Both the position numbers and the translations under genes were made by a program. From NCBI RefSeq assembly GCF_910591885.1, contig NW_025963591.1:372001-436000 (forward strand): DNA of 64,000 nt. Reading direction: 5' to 3'. Source of the stretch: Bombus terrestris. Lineage: Eukaryota; Arthropoda; Insecta; Hymenoptera; Apidae. Below, piece by piece: positions 13,361-26,839 of the stretch (positions are counted from its first letter, which is position 1; each line of letters opens with the position of its first letter). The notes beneath the pieces were generated by a model. The model worked only from the letters and a program-made list of their open reading frames with translations. It was not told the origin of the DNA and made no database searches.

Positions 13361-15720
13361 AACGTGGGACAACGTGGGACACCGTTGGACATCGTTGGAC
13401 AACGTGGGACATCGTGGGACAACGTGGGACAACGTGGGACAACGTGGGACAACGTGGGACAACGTGGGACAACGTGGGACAACGTGGGACACCGTTGGAC
13501 ACCGTGGGACACCGTTGGACAACGTGGGACAACGTGGGACAACGTGGGACAACGTGGGACAACGTGGGACACCGTTGGACACCGTGGGACACCGTTGGAC
13601 ACCGTTGGACAACGTGGGACAACGTGGGACACCGTTGGACACCGTTGGACATCGTTGGACACCGTGGGACAACGTGGGACAACGTGGGACAACGTGGGAC
13701 AACGTGGGACAACGTGGGACAACGTGGGACAACGTGGGACAACGTGGGACAACGTGGGACAACGTGGGACAGCGTGGGACAACGTGGGACCACGTGGGAC
13801 AACGTGGGACAACGTGGGACAACGTGGGACAACGTGGGACAACGTGGGACAACGTGGGACAACGTGGGACAACGTGGGACACCGTTGGGCATCGTTGGAC
13901 ACCGTGGGACAACGTGGGACAACGTGGGACAACGTGGGACAACGTGGGACAACGTGGGACAACGTGGGACAACGTGGGACAACGTGGGACAACGTGGGAC
14001 AACGTGGGACAACGTGGGACAACGTGGGACAACGTGGGACACCGTTGGGCATCGTTGGACAACGTGGGACAACGTGGGACACCGTTGGACACCGTGGGAC
14101 ACCGTTGGACAACGTGGGACAACGTGGGACAACGTGGGACAACGTGGGACACCGTTGAGCATCGTTGGACACCGTGGGACAACGTGGGACAACGTGGGAC
14201 AACGTGGGACAACGTGGGACAACGTGGGACAACGTGGGACAACGTGGGACACCGTTGGACACCGTTGGACATCGTTGGACAACGTGGGACAACGTGGGAC
14301 ACCGTTGGGCATCGTTGGACACCGTGGGACAACGTGGGACAACGTGGGACAACGTGGGACAACGTGGGACAACGTGGGACAACGTGGGACAACGTGGGAC
14401 AACGTGGGACACCGTTGAGCATCGTTGGACACCGTGGGACAACGTGGGACAACGTGGGACAACGTGGGACAACGTGGGACACCGTTGGGCATCGTGGGAC
14501 ACCGTTGGACATCGTTGGACACCGTTGGACATCGTTGGACACCGTGGGACAACGTGGGACAACGTGGGACAACGTGGGACAACGTGGGACACCGTTGGAC
14601 ATCGTTGGACATCGTCGGACACCGTTGGACATCGTTGGATATCGTTGGACATCGTTGGACATCGTGGGACACCGTTGGACATCGTTGGACATCGTTGGAC
14701 ACCGTTGGACATCGTTGGACATCGTTGGACATCGTTGGACACCGTTGGACACCGTTGGACATCGTTGGACACCGTGGGACAACGTGGGACAACGTGGGAC
14801 AACGTGGGAAACCATGGAACAACGTGGGACAACGTGGGACAACGTGGGACAACGTGGGACAACGTGGGACACCGTTGGACATCGTTGGACAACGTGGGAC
14901 AACGTGGGACAACGTGGGACAACGTGGGACAACGTGGGACACCGTTGGACACCGTGGGACACCGTTGGACACCGTTGGACATCGTTGGACACCGTGGGAC
15001 AACGTGGGACAACGTGGGACAACGTGGGACAACGTGGGACAACGTGGGACAACGTGGGACAACGTGGGACAACGTGGGACAACGTGGGACATCGTGGGAC
15101 AACGTGGGACAACGTGGGACAACGTGGGACAACGTGGGACAACGTGGGACACCGTTGGACAACGTGGGACACCGTTGGACATCGTTGGACACCGTGGGAC
15201 AACGTGGGACAACGTGGGACAACGTGGGACACCGTTGGACACCGTGGGACACCGTTGGACAACGTGGGACAACGTGGGACAACGTGGGACAACGTGGGAC
15301 AACGTGGGACAACGTGGGACAACGTGGGACAACGTGGGACAACGTGGGACACCGTTGGACACCGTGGGACACCGTTGGACAACGTGGGACAACGTGGGAC
15401 AACGTGGGACAACGTGGGACAACGTGGGACACCGTTGGACACCGTGGGACACCGTTGGACACCGTTGGACATCGTTGCACACCGTGGGACAACGTGGGAC
15501 AACGTGGGACAACGAGGGAAACCATGGAACAACGTGGGACAACGTGGGACAACGTGGGACAACGTGGGACAACGTGGGACACCGTTGGACATCGTTGGAC
15601 ACCGTGGGACAACGTGGGACAACGTGGGACACCGTTGGACACCGTTGGACATCGTTGGACACCGTTGGACACCGTGGGACAACGTGGGACAACGTGGGAC
15701 AACGTGGGACAACGTGGGAC

Positions 15721-16390
15721 AACGTAGGACAACGTGGGACAACGTGGGACACCGTTGGACATCGTTGGACAACGTGGGACATCGTGGGACAACGTGGGAC
15801 AACGTGGGACAACGTGGGACAACGTGGGACACCGTTGGACACCGTGGGACACCGTTGGACACCGTTGGACACCGTGGGACACCGTTGGACACCGTTGGAC
15901 ATCGTTGGACACCGTTGGACACCGTTGGACACCGGTGGACACCGTGGGACAACGTGGGACAATGTGGGACAACGTGGGACAACGTGGGACAACGTGGGAC
16001 AACGTGGGACAACGGGGGACAACGTGGGACAACGTGGGACAACGTGGGACAACGTGGGACAACGTGGGACCACGTGGGACAACGTGGGACAACGTGGGAC
16101 AACGTGGGACAACGTGGGACAACGTGGGACAACGTGGGACAACGTGGGACAACGTGGGACAACGTGGGACACCGTTGGGCATCGTTGGACACCGTGGGAC
16201 AACGTGGGACAACGTGGGACAACGTGGGACAACGTGGGACAACGTGGGACAACGTGGGACAACGTGGGACAACGTGGGACAACGTGGGACAACGTGGGAC
16301 AACGTGGGACAACGTGGGACACCGTTGGGCATCGTTGGACACCGTGGGACAACGTGGGACAACGTGGGACAACGTGGGACACCGTTGAAC
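15721..16390. repeat. Short T-V-X-H module
   Basis: T 15721, V 15931, X 16071 and H 16381 follow each other without the second V-X pair found in the 1.23-kb versions. The same short form is at 55730-56389. Confidence 0.85.
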
Positions 16391-16990
16391 ACCGTTGGAC
16401 ATTGTTGGACATCGTTGGACATCGTGGGACACCGTTGGACATCGTTGGACATCGTTGGACACCGTTGGACATCGTTGGACACCGTGGGACAACGTGGGAC
16501 AACGTGGGACAACGTGGGACACCGTTGGACACCGTTGGACATCGTTGGACATCGTTGGACATCGTGGGACACCGTTGGACATCGTTGGACACCGTTGGAC
16601 ATCGTTGGACACCGTGGGACAACGTGGGACAACGTGGGACAACGTGGGACAACGTGGGACACCGTTGGACATCGTTGGACATCGTCGGACACCGTTGGAC
16701 ATCGTTGGACATCGTTGGACATCGTTGGACATCGTTGGACACCGTTGGACACCGTTGGACACCGTTGGACATCGTTGGACACCGTTGGACATCGTTGGAC
16801 ACCGTTGGACATCGTTGGACATCGTTGGACATCGTGGGACACCGTTGGACATCGTTGGACATCGTTGGACACCGTTGGACATCGTTGGACATCGTTGGAC
16901 ATCGTTGGACACCGTTGGACACCGTTGGACATCGTTGGACACCGTGGGACAACGTGGGACAACGTGGGACAACGTGGGAAACCATGGAAC
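16381..16990. repeat. 590-bp H-to-K module, copy 1 (no Y)
   Basis: H at 16381 is followed by B, attgttggac, C, E, then a B/C-rich run with an R unit at 16681, and ends at K (16971), 590 bp after H. This copy has atcgttggac where the other subfamily has Y (atcgttggat). The next copy starts 1,280 bp downstream. Confidence 0.9.
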
Positions 16991-17660
16991 AACGTGGGAC
17001 AACGTGGGACAACGTGGGACAACGTGGGACAACGTGGGACACCGTTGGACATCGTTGGACAACGTGGGACAACGTGGGACAACGTGGGACAACGTGGGAC
17101 AACGTGGGACAACGTGGGACACCGTTGGACACCGTGGGACACCGTTGGACACCGTTGGACATCGTTGGACACCGTGGGACAACGTGGGACAACGTGGGAC
17201 AACGTGGGACAACGTGGGACAACGTGGGACAACGTGGGACAACGTGGGACAACGTTGGACAACGTGGGACATCGTGGGACAACGTGGGACAACGTGGGAC
17301 AACGTGGGACAACGTGGGACAACGTGGGACACCGTTGGACAACGTGGGACACCGTTGGACATCGTTGGACACCGTGGGACAACGTGGGACAACGTGGGAC
17401 AACGTGGGACACCGTTGGACACCGTTGGACATCGTTGGACATCGTTGGACATCGTGGGACACCGTTGGACATCGTTGGACTCCGTTGGACATCGTTGGAC
17501 ACCGTGGGACAACGTGGGACAACGTGGGACAACGTGGGACAACGTGGGACAACGTGGGACAACGTGGGACAACGTGGGACAACGTGGGACAACGTGGGAC
17601 AACGTGGGACATCGTGGGACAACGTGGGACAACGTGGGACAACGTGGGACAACGTGGGAC

Positions 17661-18270
17661 ACCGTTGAACACCGTTGGACATTGTTGGACATCGTTGGAC
17701 ATCGTGGGACACCGTTGGACATCGTTGGACATCGTTGGACACCGTTGGACATCGTTGGACACCGTGGGACAACGTGGGACAACGTGGGACAACGTGGGAC
17801 ACCGTTGGACACCGTTGGACATCGTTGGACATCGTTGGACATCGTGGGACACCGTTGGACATCGTTGGACACCGTTGGACATCGTTGGACACCGTGGGAC
17901 AACGTGGGACAACGTGGGACAACGTGGGACAACGTGGGACACCGTTGGACATCGTTGGACATCGTCGGACACCGTTGGACATCGTTGGACATCGTTGGAC
18001 ATCGTTGGACATCGTTGGACACCGTTGGACACCGTTGGACACCGTTGGACATCGTTGGACACCGTTGGACATCGTTGGACACCGTTGGACGTCGTTGGAC
18101 ATCGTTGGACATCGTGGGACACCGTTGGACATCGTTGGACATCGTTGGACACCGTTGGACATCGTTGGACATCGTTGGACATCGTTGGACACCGTTGGAC
18201 ACCGTTGGACATCGTTGGACACCGTGGGACAACGTGGGACAACGTGGGACAACGTGGGAAACCATGGAAC
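17661..18270. repeat. 590-bp H-to-K module, copy 2 (no Y)
   Basis: H 17661, attgttggac 17681 and K 18251 match the order and spacing of copy 1. A private unit, gtcgttggac, lies at 18091. Confidence 0.9.
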
Positions 18271-19959
18271 AACGTGGGACAACGTGGGACAACGTGGGAC
18301 AACGTGGGACACCGTTGGACAACGTGGGACACCGTTGGACATCGTTGGACACCGTGGGACAACGTGGGACAACGTGGGACAACGTGGGACACCGTTGGAC
18401 ACCGTTGGACATCGTTGGACATCGTTGGACATCGTGGGACACCGTTGGACATCGTTGGACACCGTTGGACATCGTTGGACACCGTGGGACAACGTGGGAC
18501 AACGTGGGACAACGTGGGACAACGTGGGACAACGTGGGACAACGTGGGACAACGTGGGACAACGTGGGACAACGTGGGACATCGTGGGACAACGTGGGAC
18601 AACGTGGGACAACGTGGGACATCGTTGGACATCGTTGGACACCGTGGGACAACGTGGGACAACGTGGGACAACGTGGGACAACGTGGGACACCGTTGGAC
18701 ACCGTTGGATATCGTTGGACATCGTTGGACATCGTGGGACACCGTTGGACATCGTTGGACACCGTTGGACATCGTTGGACACCGTGGGACAACGTGGGAC
18801 AACGTGGGACAACGTGGGACACCGTTGGACATCGTTGGACATCGTCGGACACCGTTGGACATCGTTGGACATCGTTGGACAACGTGGGACAACGTGGGAC
18901 AACGTGGGACAACGTGGGACACCGTTGGGCATCGTTGGACACCGTTGGACATCGTTGGACACCGTGGGACAACGTGGGACACCGTTGGACATCGTTGGAC
19001 ATCGTTGGACACCGTTGGACATCGTTGGACATCGTTGGACACCGTTGGACACCGTTGGACACCGTTGGACACCGTTGGACATCGGTGGACATCGTGGGAC
19101 ACCGTTGGACACCGTTGGACATCGTTGGACACCGTTCGACACCGTGGGACAACGTGGGACAACGTGGGACAACGTGGGACAACGTGGGACAACGTGGGAC
19201 AACGTGGGACAACGTGGGACACCGTTGGACACCGTGGGACACCGTTGGACAACGTGGGACAACGTGGACAACGTGGGACAACGTGGGACAACGTGGGACA
19301 CCGTTGGACACCGTGGGACACCGTTGGACACCGTTGGACATCGTTGGACACCGTGGGACAACGTGGGACAACGTGGGACAACGTGGGAAACCATGGAACA
19401 ACGTGGGACAACGTGGGACAACGTGGGACAACGTGGGACAACGTGGGACACCGTTGGACATCGTTGGACACCGTGGGACAACGTGGGACAACGTGGGACA
19501 CCGTTGGACACCGTTGGACATCGTTGGACATCGTTGGACACCGTTGGATACCGTTGGACACCGTTGGACACCGTGGGACAACGTGGGACAACGTGGGACA
19601 ACGTGGGACAACGTGGGACAACGTGGGACAACGTGGGACAACGTGGGACAACGTGGGACAACGTGGGACAACGTGGGACAACGTGGGACAACGTGGGACA
19701 TCGTGGGACAACGTGGGACAACGTGGGACAACGTGGGACACCGTTGGACAACGTGGGACACCGTTGGACATCGTTGGACACCGTTGGACACCGTGGGACA
19801 ACGTGGGACAACGTGGGACAACGTGGGACACCGTTGGACACCGTTGGACATCGTTGGACATCGTTGGACATCGTGGGACACCGTTGGACATCGTTGGACA
19901 TCGTTGGGCACCGTTGGACATCGTTGGACATCGTTGGACATCGTTGGACACCGTTGGAC
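18271..19959. repeat. B/C-rich satellite between H-K and W modules
   Basis: Mixed B, C, D, E and A units with one K (19380), atcggtggac at 19081 and the private accgttcgac near 19131. The 9-bp unit lies here. Nothing but satellite is seen. Confidence 0.88.
19261..19269. repeat. Only unit of aberrant length (9 bp)
   Basis: The unit reads aacgtggac: one G of the GGG tract is missing. Every unit before it starts at a position ending in 1 and every unit after it at a position ending in 0, up to the end of the window. It is the only net length change that I can find in 64 kb. It does not close any reading frame, because all frames carry the same repeat. Confidence 0.95.
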
Positions 19960-20139
19960 ACTGTTGGACACCGTTGGACACCGTTGGACATCGGTGGACA
20001 TCGTGGGACACCGTTGGACACCGTTGGACATCGTTGGACACGGTTGGACACCGTGGGACAACGTGGGTCAACGTGGGACAACGTGGGACAACGTGGGACA
20101 ACGTGGGACAACGTGGGACAACGTGGGACACCGTTGAAC
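19960..20139. repeat. W cassette, copy 1
   Basis: The cassette opens with actgttggac (19960). It contains atcggtggac (19990), acggttggac (20040) and aacgtgggtc (20060), and closes with H followed by D (20130). The H unit gives a plus-strand TGA and aacgtgggtc a minus-strand TGA. Eight complete copies share this 170-bp spacing. Downstream landmarks aacgtggaac (+240, +480), accgctggac (+420) and aagtttggac (+670, 20630) extend the module to about 680 bp, also in the copies at 28680, 32740 and 44390. Confidence 0.9.
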
Positions 20140-22749
20140 ACCGTGGGACACCGTTGGACAACGTGGGACAACGTGGGACAACGTGGGACAACGTGGGACA
20201 ACGTGGAACAACGTGGGACAACGTGGGACACCGTTGGGCATCGTTGGACACCGTTGGACATCCTTGGACACCGTGGGACAACGTGGGACACCGTTGGACA
20301 TCGTTGGACATCGTTGGACACCGTTGGACATCGTTGGACATCGTTGGACATCGTTGGACAACGTGGGACACCGTTGGACACCGCTGGACATCGTTGGACA
20401 CCGTGGGACAACGTGGGACAACGTGGGACAACGTGGGACAACGTGGAACAACGTGGGACAACGTGGGACACCGTTGGGCATCGTTGGACACCGTTGGACA
20501 TCGTTGGACACCGTGGGACAACGTGGGACACCGTTGGACATCGTTGGACATCGTTGGACACCGTTGGACATCGTTGGACATCGTTGGACATCGTTGGACA
20601 CCGTTGGACACCGTTGGACACCGTTGGACAAGTTTGGACATCGGTGGACATCGTGGGACACCGTTGGACACCGTTGGACATCGTTGGACACCGTTGGACA
20701 CCGTGGGACAACGTGGGACAACGTGGGACAACGTGGGACAACGTGGGACAACGTGGGACAACGTGGGACAACGTGGGACACCGTTGGACACCGTGGGACA
20801 CCGTTGGACAACGTGGGACAACGTGGGACAACGTGGGACAACGTGGGACAACGTGGGACACCGTTGGACACCGTGGGACACCGTTGGACACCGTTGGACA
20901 TCGTTGGACACCGTGGGACAACGTGGGACAACGTGGGACAACGTGGGAAACCATGGAACAACGTGGGACAACGTGGGACAACGTGGGACAACGTGGGACA
21001 ACGTGGGACACCGTTGGACATCGTTGGACACCGTGGGACAACGTGGGACAACGTGGGACACCGTTGGACACCGTTGGACATCGTTGGACATCGTTGGACA
21101 CCGTTGGACACCGTTGGACACCGTTGGACACCGTGGGACAACGTGGGACAACGTGGGACAACGTGGGACAACGTGGGACAACGTGGGACAACGTGGGACA
21201 ACGTGGGACAACGTGGGACAACGTGCGACAACGTGGGACAACGTGCGACAACGTGGGACAACGTGGGACAACGTGGGACAACGTGGGACAACGTGGGACA
21301 ACGTGGGACATCGTGGGACAACGTGGGACAACGTGGGACAACGTGGGACACCGTTGGACAACGTGGGACACCGTTGGACATCGTTGGACACCGTGGGACA
21401 ACGTGGGACAACGTGGGACAACGTGGGACACCGTTGGACACCGTTGGACATCGTTGGACAACGTGGGACAACGTTGGACATCGTTGGACATCGTTGGACA
21501 CCGTTGGACACCGTTGGACACCGTTGGACATCGTTGGACACCGTTGGACATCGTTGGACACCGTGGGACAACGTGGGACAACGTGGGACAACGTGGGAAA
21601 CCATGGAACAACGTGGGACAACGTGGGACAACGTGGGACAACGTGGGACAACGTGGGACACCGTTGGACATCGTTGGACAACGTGGGACAACGTGGGACA
21701 ACGTGGGACAACGTGGGACAACGTGCGACAACGTGGGACACCGTTGGACACCGTGGGACACCGTTGGACACCGTTGGACATCGTTGGACACCGTGGGACA
21801 ACGTGGGACAACGTGGGACAACGTGGGACAACGTGGGACAACGTGGGACAACGTGGGACATCGTGGGACAACGTGGGACAACGTGGGACAACGTGGGACA
21901 CCGTTGGACAACGTGGGACATCGTGGGACAACGTGGGACAACGTGGGACAACGTGGGACAACGTGGGACACCGTTGGACACCGTTGGACAACGTGGGACA
22001 ACGTGGGACACCGTTGGACATCGTTGGACACCGTGGGACAACGTGGGACAACGTGGGACAACGTGGGACACCGTTGGACACCGTTGGACATCGTTGGACA
22101 CCGTTGGACACCGTGGGACAACGTGGGACAACGTGGGACAACGTGGGACAACGTGGGACAACGTGGGACAACGTGGGACAACGTGGGACAACGTGGGACA
22201 ACGTGGGACAACGTGGGACACCGTTGGACACCGCTGGACATCGTTGGACACCGTGGGACAACGTGGGACAACGTGGGACAACGTGGGACAACGTGGGACA
22301 ACGTGGGACAACGTGGGACACCGTTGGGCATCGTTGGACACCGTTGGACACCGTTGGACACCGTTGGACACCGTTGGACATCGGTGGACATCGTGGGACA
22401 CCGTTGGACACCGTTGGACATCGTTGGACACCGTTGGACACCGTGGGACAACGTGGGACAACGTGGGACAACGTGGGACAACGTGGGACAACGTGGGACA
22501 ACGTGGGACAACGTGGGACAACGTGGGACAACGTGGGACAACGTGGGACACCGTTGGACATCGTTGGACACCGTGGGACAACGTGGGACAACGTGGGACA
22601 ACGTCGGACAACGTGGGACACCGTTGGACACCGTTGGACATCGTTGGACACCGTTGGACACCGTGGGACAACGTGGGACAACGTGGGACAACGTGGGACA
22701 ACGTGGGACAACGTGGGACAACGTGGGACAACGTGGGACAACGTGGGAC
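20140..22749. repeat. W downstream module grading into K-containing satellite
   Basis: The region contains aacgtggaac units (20200, 20440), accgctggac (20380, 22230), aagtttggac (20630) and K at 20940 and 21590. gtgcgac units at 21220, 21240 and 21720 resemble those at the window start. A rare aacgttggac lies at 21470. No gene is visible. Confidence 0.88.
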
Positions 22750-25700
22750 AACGTAGCACAACGTGGGACAACGTGGGACACCGTTGGACATCGTTGGACA
22801 ACGTGGGACATCGTGGGACAACGTCGGACAACGTGGGACAACGTGGGACAACGTGGGACACCGTTGGACACCGTTGGACAACGTGGGACAACGTGGGACA
22901 CCGTTGGACATCGTTGGACACCGTGGGACAACGTGGGACAACGTGGGACAACGTGGGACATCGTGGGACAACGTGGGACAACGTGGGACAACGTGGGACA
23001 CCGTTGGATACCGTTGGACATCGTTGGACACCGTTGGACACCGTGGGACAACGTGGGACACCGTTGGACACCGTGGGACACCGTTGGACACCGTTGGACA
23101 TCGTTGGACACCGTGGGACAACGTGGGACAACGTGGGACAACGTGGGAAACCATGGAACAACGTGGGACAACGTGGGACAACGTGGGACAACGTGGGACA
23201 ACGTGGGACACCGTTGGACATCGTTGGACAACGTGGGACAACGTGGGACAACGTGGGACAACGTGGGACAACGTGGGACAACGTGGGACACCGTTGGACA
23301 CCGTGGGACACCGTTGGACACCGTTGGACATCGTTGGACACCGTGGGACAACGTGGGACAACGTGGGACAACGTGGGACAACGTGGGACAACGTGGGACA
23401 ACGTGGGACATCGTGGGACAACGTGGGACAACGTGGGACAACGTGGGACACCGTTGGACACCGTTGGACATCGTTGGACACCGTTGGACACCGTGGGACA
23501 ACGTGGGACACCGTTGGACACCGTGGGACACCGTTGGACACCGTTGGACATCGTTGGACACCGTGGGACAACGTGGGACAACGTGGGACAACGTGGGAAA
23601 CCATGGAACAACGTGGGACAACGTGGGACAACGTGGGACAACGTGGGACAACGTGGGACACCGTTGGACATCGTTGGACACCGTGGGACAACGTGGGACA
23701 ACGTGGGACAACGTGGGACACCGTTGGACACCGTGGGACACCGTTGGACAACGTGGGACAACGTGGGACAACGTGGGACAACGTGGGACAACGTGGGACA
23801 ACGTGGGACAACGTGGGACAACGTGGGACAACGTGGGACACCGTTGGACACCGTGGGACACCGTTGGACAACGTGGGACAACGTGGGACAACGTGGGACA
23901 ACGTGGGACAACGTGGGACACCGTTGGACACCGTTGGACAACGTGGGACAACGTGGGACACCGTTGGACACCGTTGGACAACGTTGGACACCGTTGGACA
24001 CCGTGGGACAACGTGGGACAACGTGGGACAACGTGGGACAACGTGGGACACCGTTGGACACCGTGGGACACCGTTGGACAACGTGGGACAACGTGGGACA
24101 ACGTGGGACAACGTGGGACAACGTGGGACACCGTTGGACACCGTGGGACACCGTTGGACACCGTTGGACAACGTGGGACAACGTGGGACACCGTTGGACA
24201 CCGTTGGACATCGTTGGACACCGTTGGACACCGTGGGACAACGTGGGACAACGTGGGACAACGTGGGACAACGTGGGACAACGGAGGACAACGTGGGACA
24301 ACGTGGGACACCGTTGGACATCGTTGGACAACGTGGGACATCGTGGGACAACGTGGGACAACGTGGGACAACGTGGGACAACGTGGGACAACGTGGGACA
24401 ACGTGGGACAACGTGGGACACCGTTGGACACCGTGGGACACCGTTGGACAACGTGGGACAACGTGGGACAACGTGGGACAACGTGGGACAACGTGGGACA
24501 CCGTTGGACACCGTGGGACACCGTTGGACACCGTTGGACAACGTGGGACAACGTGGGACACCGTTGGACACCGTTGGACATCGTTGGACACCGTGGGACA
24601 ACGTGGGACAACGTGGGACAACGTGGGACAACGTGGGACAACGTGGGACAACGTGGGACAACGTGGGACAACGTGGGACAGCGTGGGACAACGTGGGACC
24701 ACGTGGGACAACGTGGGACAACGTCGGACAACGTGGGACAACGTGGGACAACGTGGGACAACGTGGGACAACGTGGGACAACGTGGGACACCGTTGGGCA
24801 TCGTTGGACACCGTGGGACAACGTGGGACAACGTGGGACAACGTGGGACAACGTGGGACAACGTGGGACAACGTGGGACAACGTGGGACAACGTGGGACA
24901 ACGTGGGACAACGTGGGACAACGTGGGACAACGTGGGACAACGTGGGACACCGTTGGGCATCGTTGGACACCGTGGGACAACGTGGGACAACGTGGGACA
25001 ACGTGGGACAACGTGGGACAACGTAGGACAACGTGGGACAACGTGGGACACCGTTGGACATCGTTGGACAACGTGGGACATCGTGGGACAACGTGGGACA
25101 ACGTGGGACAACGTGGGACACCGTTGGACACCGTGGGACACCGTTGGACACCGTTGGACACCGTGGGACACCGTTGGACACCGTTGGACATCGTTGGACA
25201 CCGTTGGACACCGTTGGACACCGGTGGACACCGTGGGACAACGTGGGACAACGTGGGACAACGTGGGACAACGTGGGACAACGTGGGACAACGTGGGACA
25301 ACGTGGGACAACGTGGGACAACGTGGGACAACGTGGGACAACGTGGGACAACGTGGGACCACGTGGGACAACGTGGGACAACGTGGGACAACGTGGGACA
25401 ACGTGGGACAACGTGGGACAACGTGGGACAACGTGGGACACCGTTGGGCATCGTTGGACACCGTGGGACAACGTGGGACAACGTGGGACAACGTGGGACA
25501 ACGTGGGACAACGTGGGACAACGTGGGACAACGTGGGACAACGTGGGACACCGTTGGGCATCGTTGGACACCGTGGGACAACGTGGGACAACGTGGGACA
25601 ACGTGGGACAACGTGGGACACCGTTGGGCATCGTTGGACACCGTGGGACAACGTGGGACAACGTGGGACAACGTGGGACAACGTGGGACAACGTGGGACA

Positions 25701-26229
25701 ACGTGGGACAACGTGGGACAACGTGGGACACCGTTGGACACCGTGGGACACCGTGGGACACCGTTGGACACCGTGGGACACCGTTGGACACCGTTGGACA
25801 TCGTTGGACACCGTTGGACACCGTTGGACACCGGTGGACACCGTGGGACAACGTGGGACAACGTGGGACAACGTGGGACAACGTGGGACAACGTGGGACA
25901 ACGTGGGACAACGTGGGACAACGTGGGACAACGTGGGACAACGTGGGACAACGTGGGACAACGTGGGACCACGTGGGACAACGTGGGACAACGTGGGACA
26001 ACGTGGGACACCGTTGGGCATCGTTGGACACCGTGGGACAACGTGGGACAACGTGGGACAACGTGGGACAACGTGGGACAACGTGGGACAACGTGGGACA
26101 ACGTGGGACAACGTGGGACAACGTGGGACAACGTGGGACAACGTGGGACAACGTGGGACAACGTGGGACACCGTTGGGCATCGTTGGACACCGTGGGACA
26201 ACGTGGGACAACGTGGGACAACGTGGGAC
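22750..26229. repeat. A-rich domain with T, K, V and X markers
   Basis: A variant T (aacgtagcac, 22750) opens the domain. K follows at 23140 and 23590, with the same 390-bp T-to-K spacing as at 1901, 40060 and 52100. The rest is A runs with G-C-D triplets. An aacgttggac unit lies at 23980. No gene is visible. Confidence 0.9.
23590..24289. repeat. 690-bp K-to-T module, copy 3 with degenerate T
   Basis: K lies at 23590. The unit 690 bp later (24280) is aacggaggac instead of aacgtaggac, in the same flanking order, so the T marker has changed and the plus-strand TAG is gone. The K 450 bp upstream (23140) matches the pair at 10601/11051. Confidence 0.85.
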
Positions 26230-26239
26230 ACCGTTGAAC
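25020..26239. repeat. T-V-X-V-X-H higher-order module (about 1.21 kb)
   Basis: T 25020, V 25220, X 25360, V 25830, X 25970 and H 26230. The 610-bp V-to-V spacing equals that at 53170-53780. Confidence 0.88.
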
Positions 26240-26839
26240 ACCGTTGGACATTGTTGGACATCGTTGGACATCGTGGGACACCGTTGGACATCGTTGGACA
26301 TCGTTGGACACCGTTGGACATCGTTGGACACCGTGGGACAACGTGGGACAACGTGGGACAACGTGGGACACCGTTGGACACCGTTGGACATCGTTGGACA
26401 TCGTTGGACATCGTGGGACACCGTTGGACATCGTTGGACACCGTTGGACATCGTTGGACACCGTGGGACAACGTGGGACAACGTGGGACAACGTGGGACA
26501 ACGTGGGACACCGTTGGACATCGTTGGACATCGTCGGACACCGTTGGACATCGTTGGATATCGTTGGACATCGTTGGACATCGTTGGACACCGTTGGACA
26601 CCGTTGGACACCGTTGGACATCGTTGGACACCGTTGGACATCGTTGGACACCGTTGGACATCGTTGGACATCGTTGGACATCGTGGGACACCGTTGGACA
26701 TCGTTGGACATCGTTGGACACCGTTGGACATCGTTGGACATCGTTGGACATCGTTGGACACCGTTGGACACCGTTGGACATCGTTGGACACCGTGGGACA
26801 ACGTGGGACAACGTGGGACAACGTGGGAAACCATGGAAC
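26230..26839. repeat. 590-bp H-to-K module, copy 3 (with Y)
   Basis: H 26230, attgttggac 26250, R 26530, Y about 26550 and K 26820. It belongs to the Y-containing subfamily together with the copies at 54220 and 59810. Confidence 0.9.

Larger units (their letters stand above)
8081..14490. repeat. A-rich domain with K-T modules
   Basis: The domain is dominated by A runs and G-C-D triplets. K starts at 10041, 10601, 11051 and 12661; T at 11741 and 13351; X at 8301, 9191, 11881, 12141 and 13791. The unit agcgtgggac precedes X by 20 bp at 11861 and 13771, as it does at 5301, 24680 and 58240. The unit accgttgagc, which creates TGA, occurs only at 14151 and 14411. No gene is visible. Confidence 0.9.
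14491..17170. repeat. 2.65-kb block duplicated 40 kb downstream, copy 1
   Basis: Markers match the block at about 54400-57050 one for one. K 14801, atcgttgcac 15471, K 15511, T 15721, V 15931, aatgtgggac 15961 and X 16071 each lie exactly 40,009 bp from their partners. Left of 14640 the offset becomes 39,909 (ten units missing here beside Y 14631). After X it becomes 39,999 (one A unit). Copy 2 has lost twelve units near 56700. Private changes here include aacgagggaa at 15511 and aacgggggac at 16011. The block includes a short T-V-X-H module (15721-16390) and an H-K module. Confidence 0.85.

Noticed and set aside
4..14418. Plus-strand open frame of about 4,800 codons, and similar frames elsewhere
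   Set aside because: The frame is a cyclic decapeptide equally open in the other frames, without domain, signal peptide or codon bias. It ends only where accgttgagc creates TGA. It is a by-product of a stop-free 10-bp unit.
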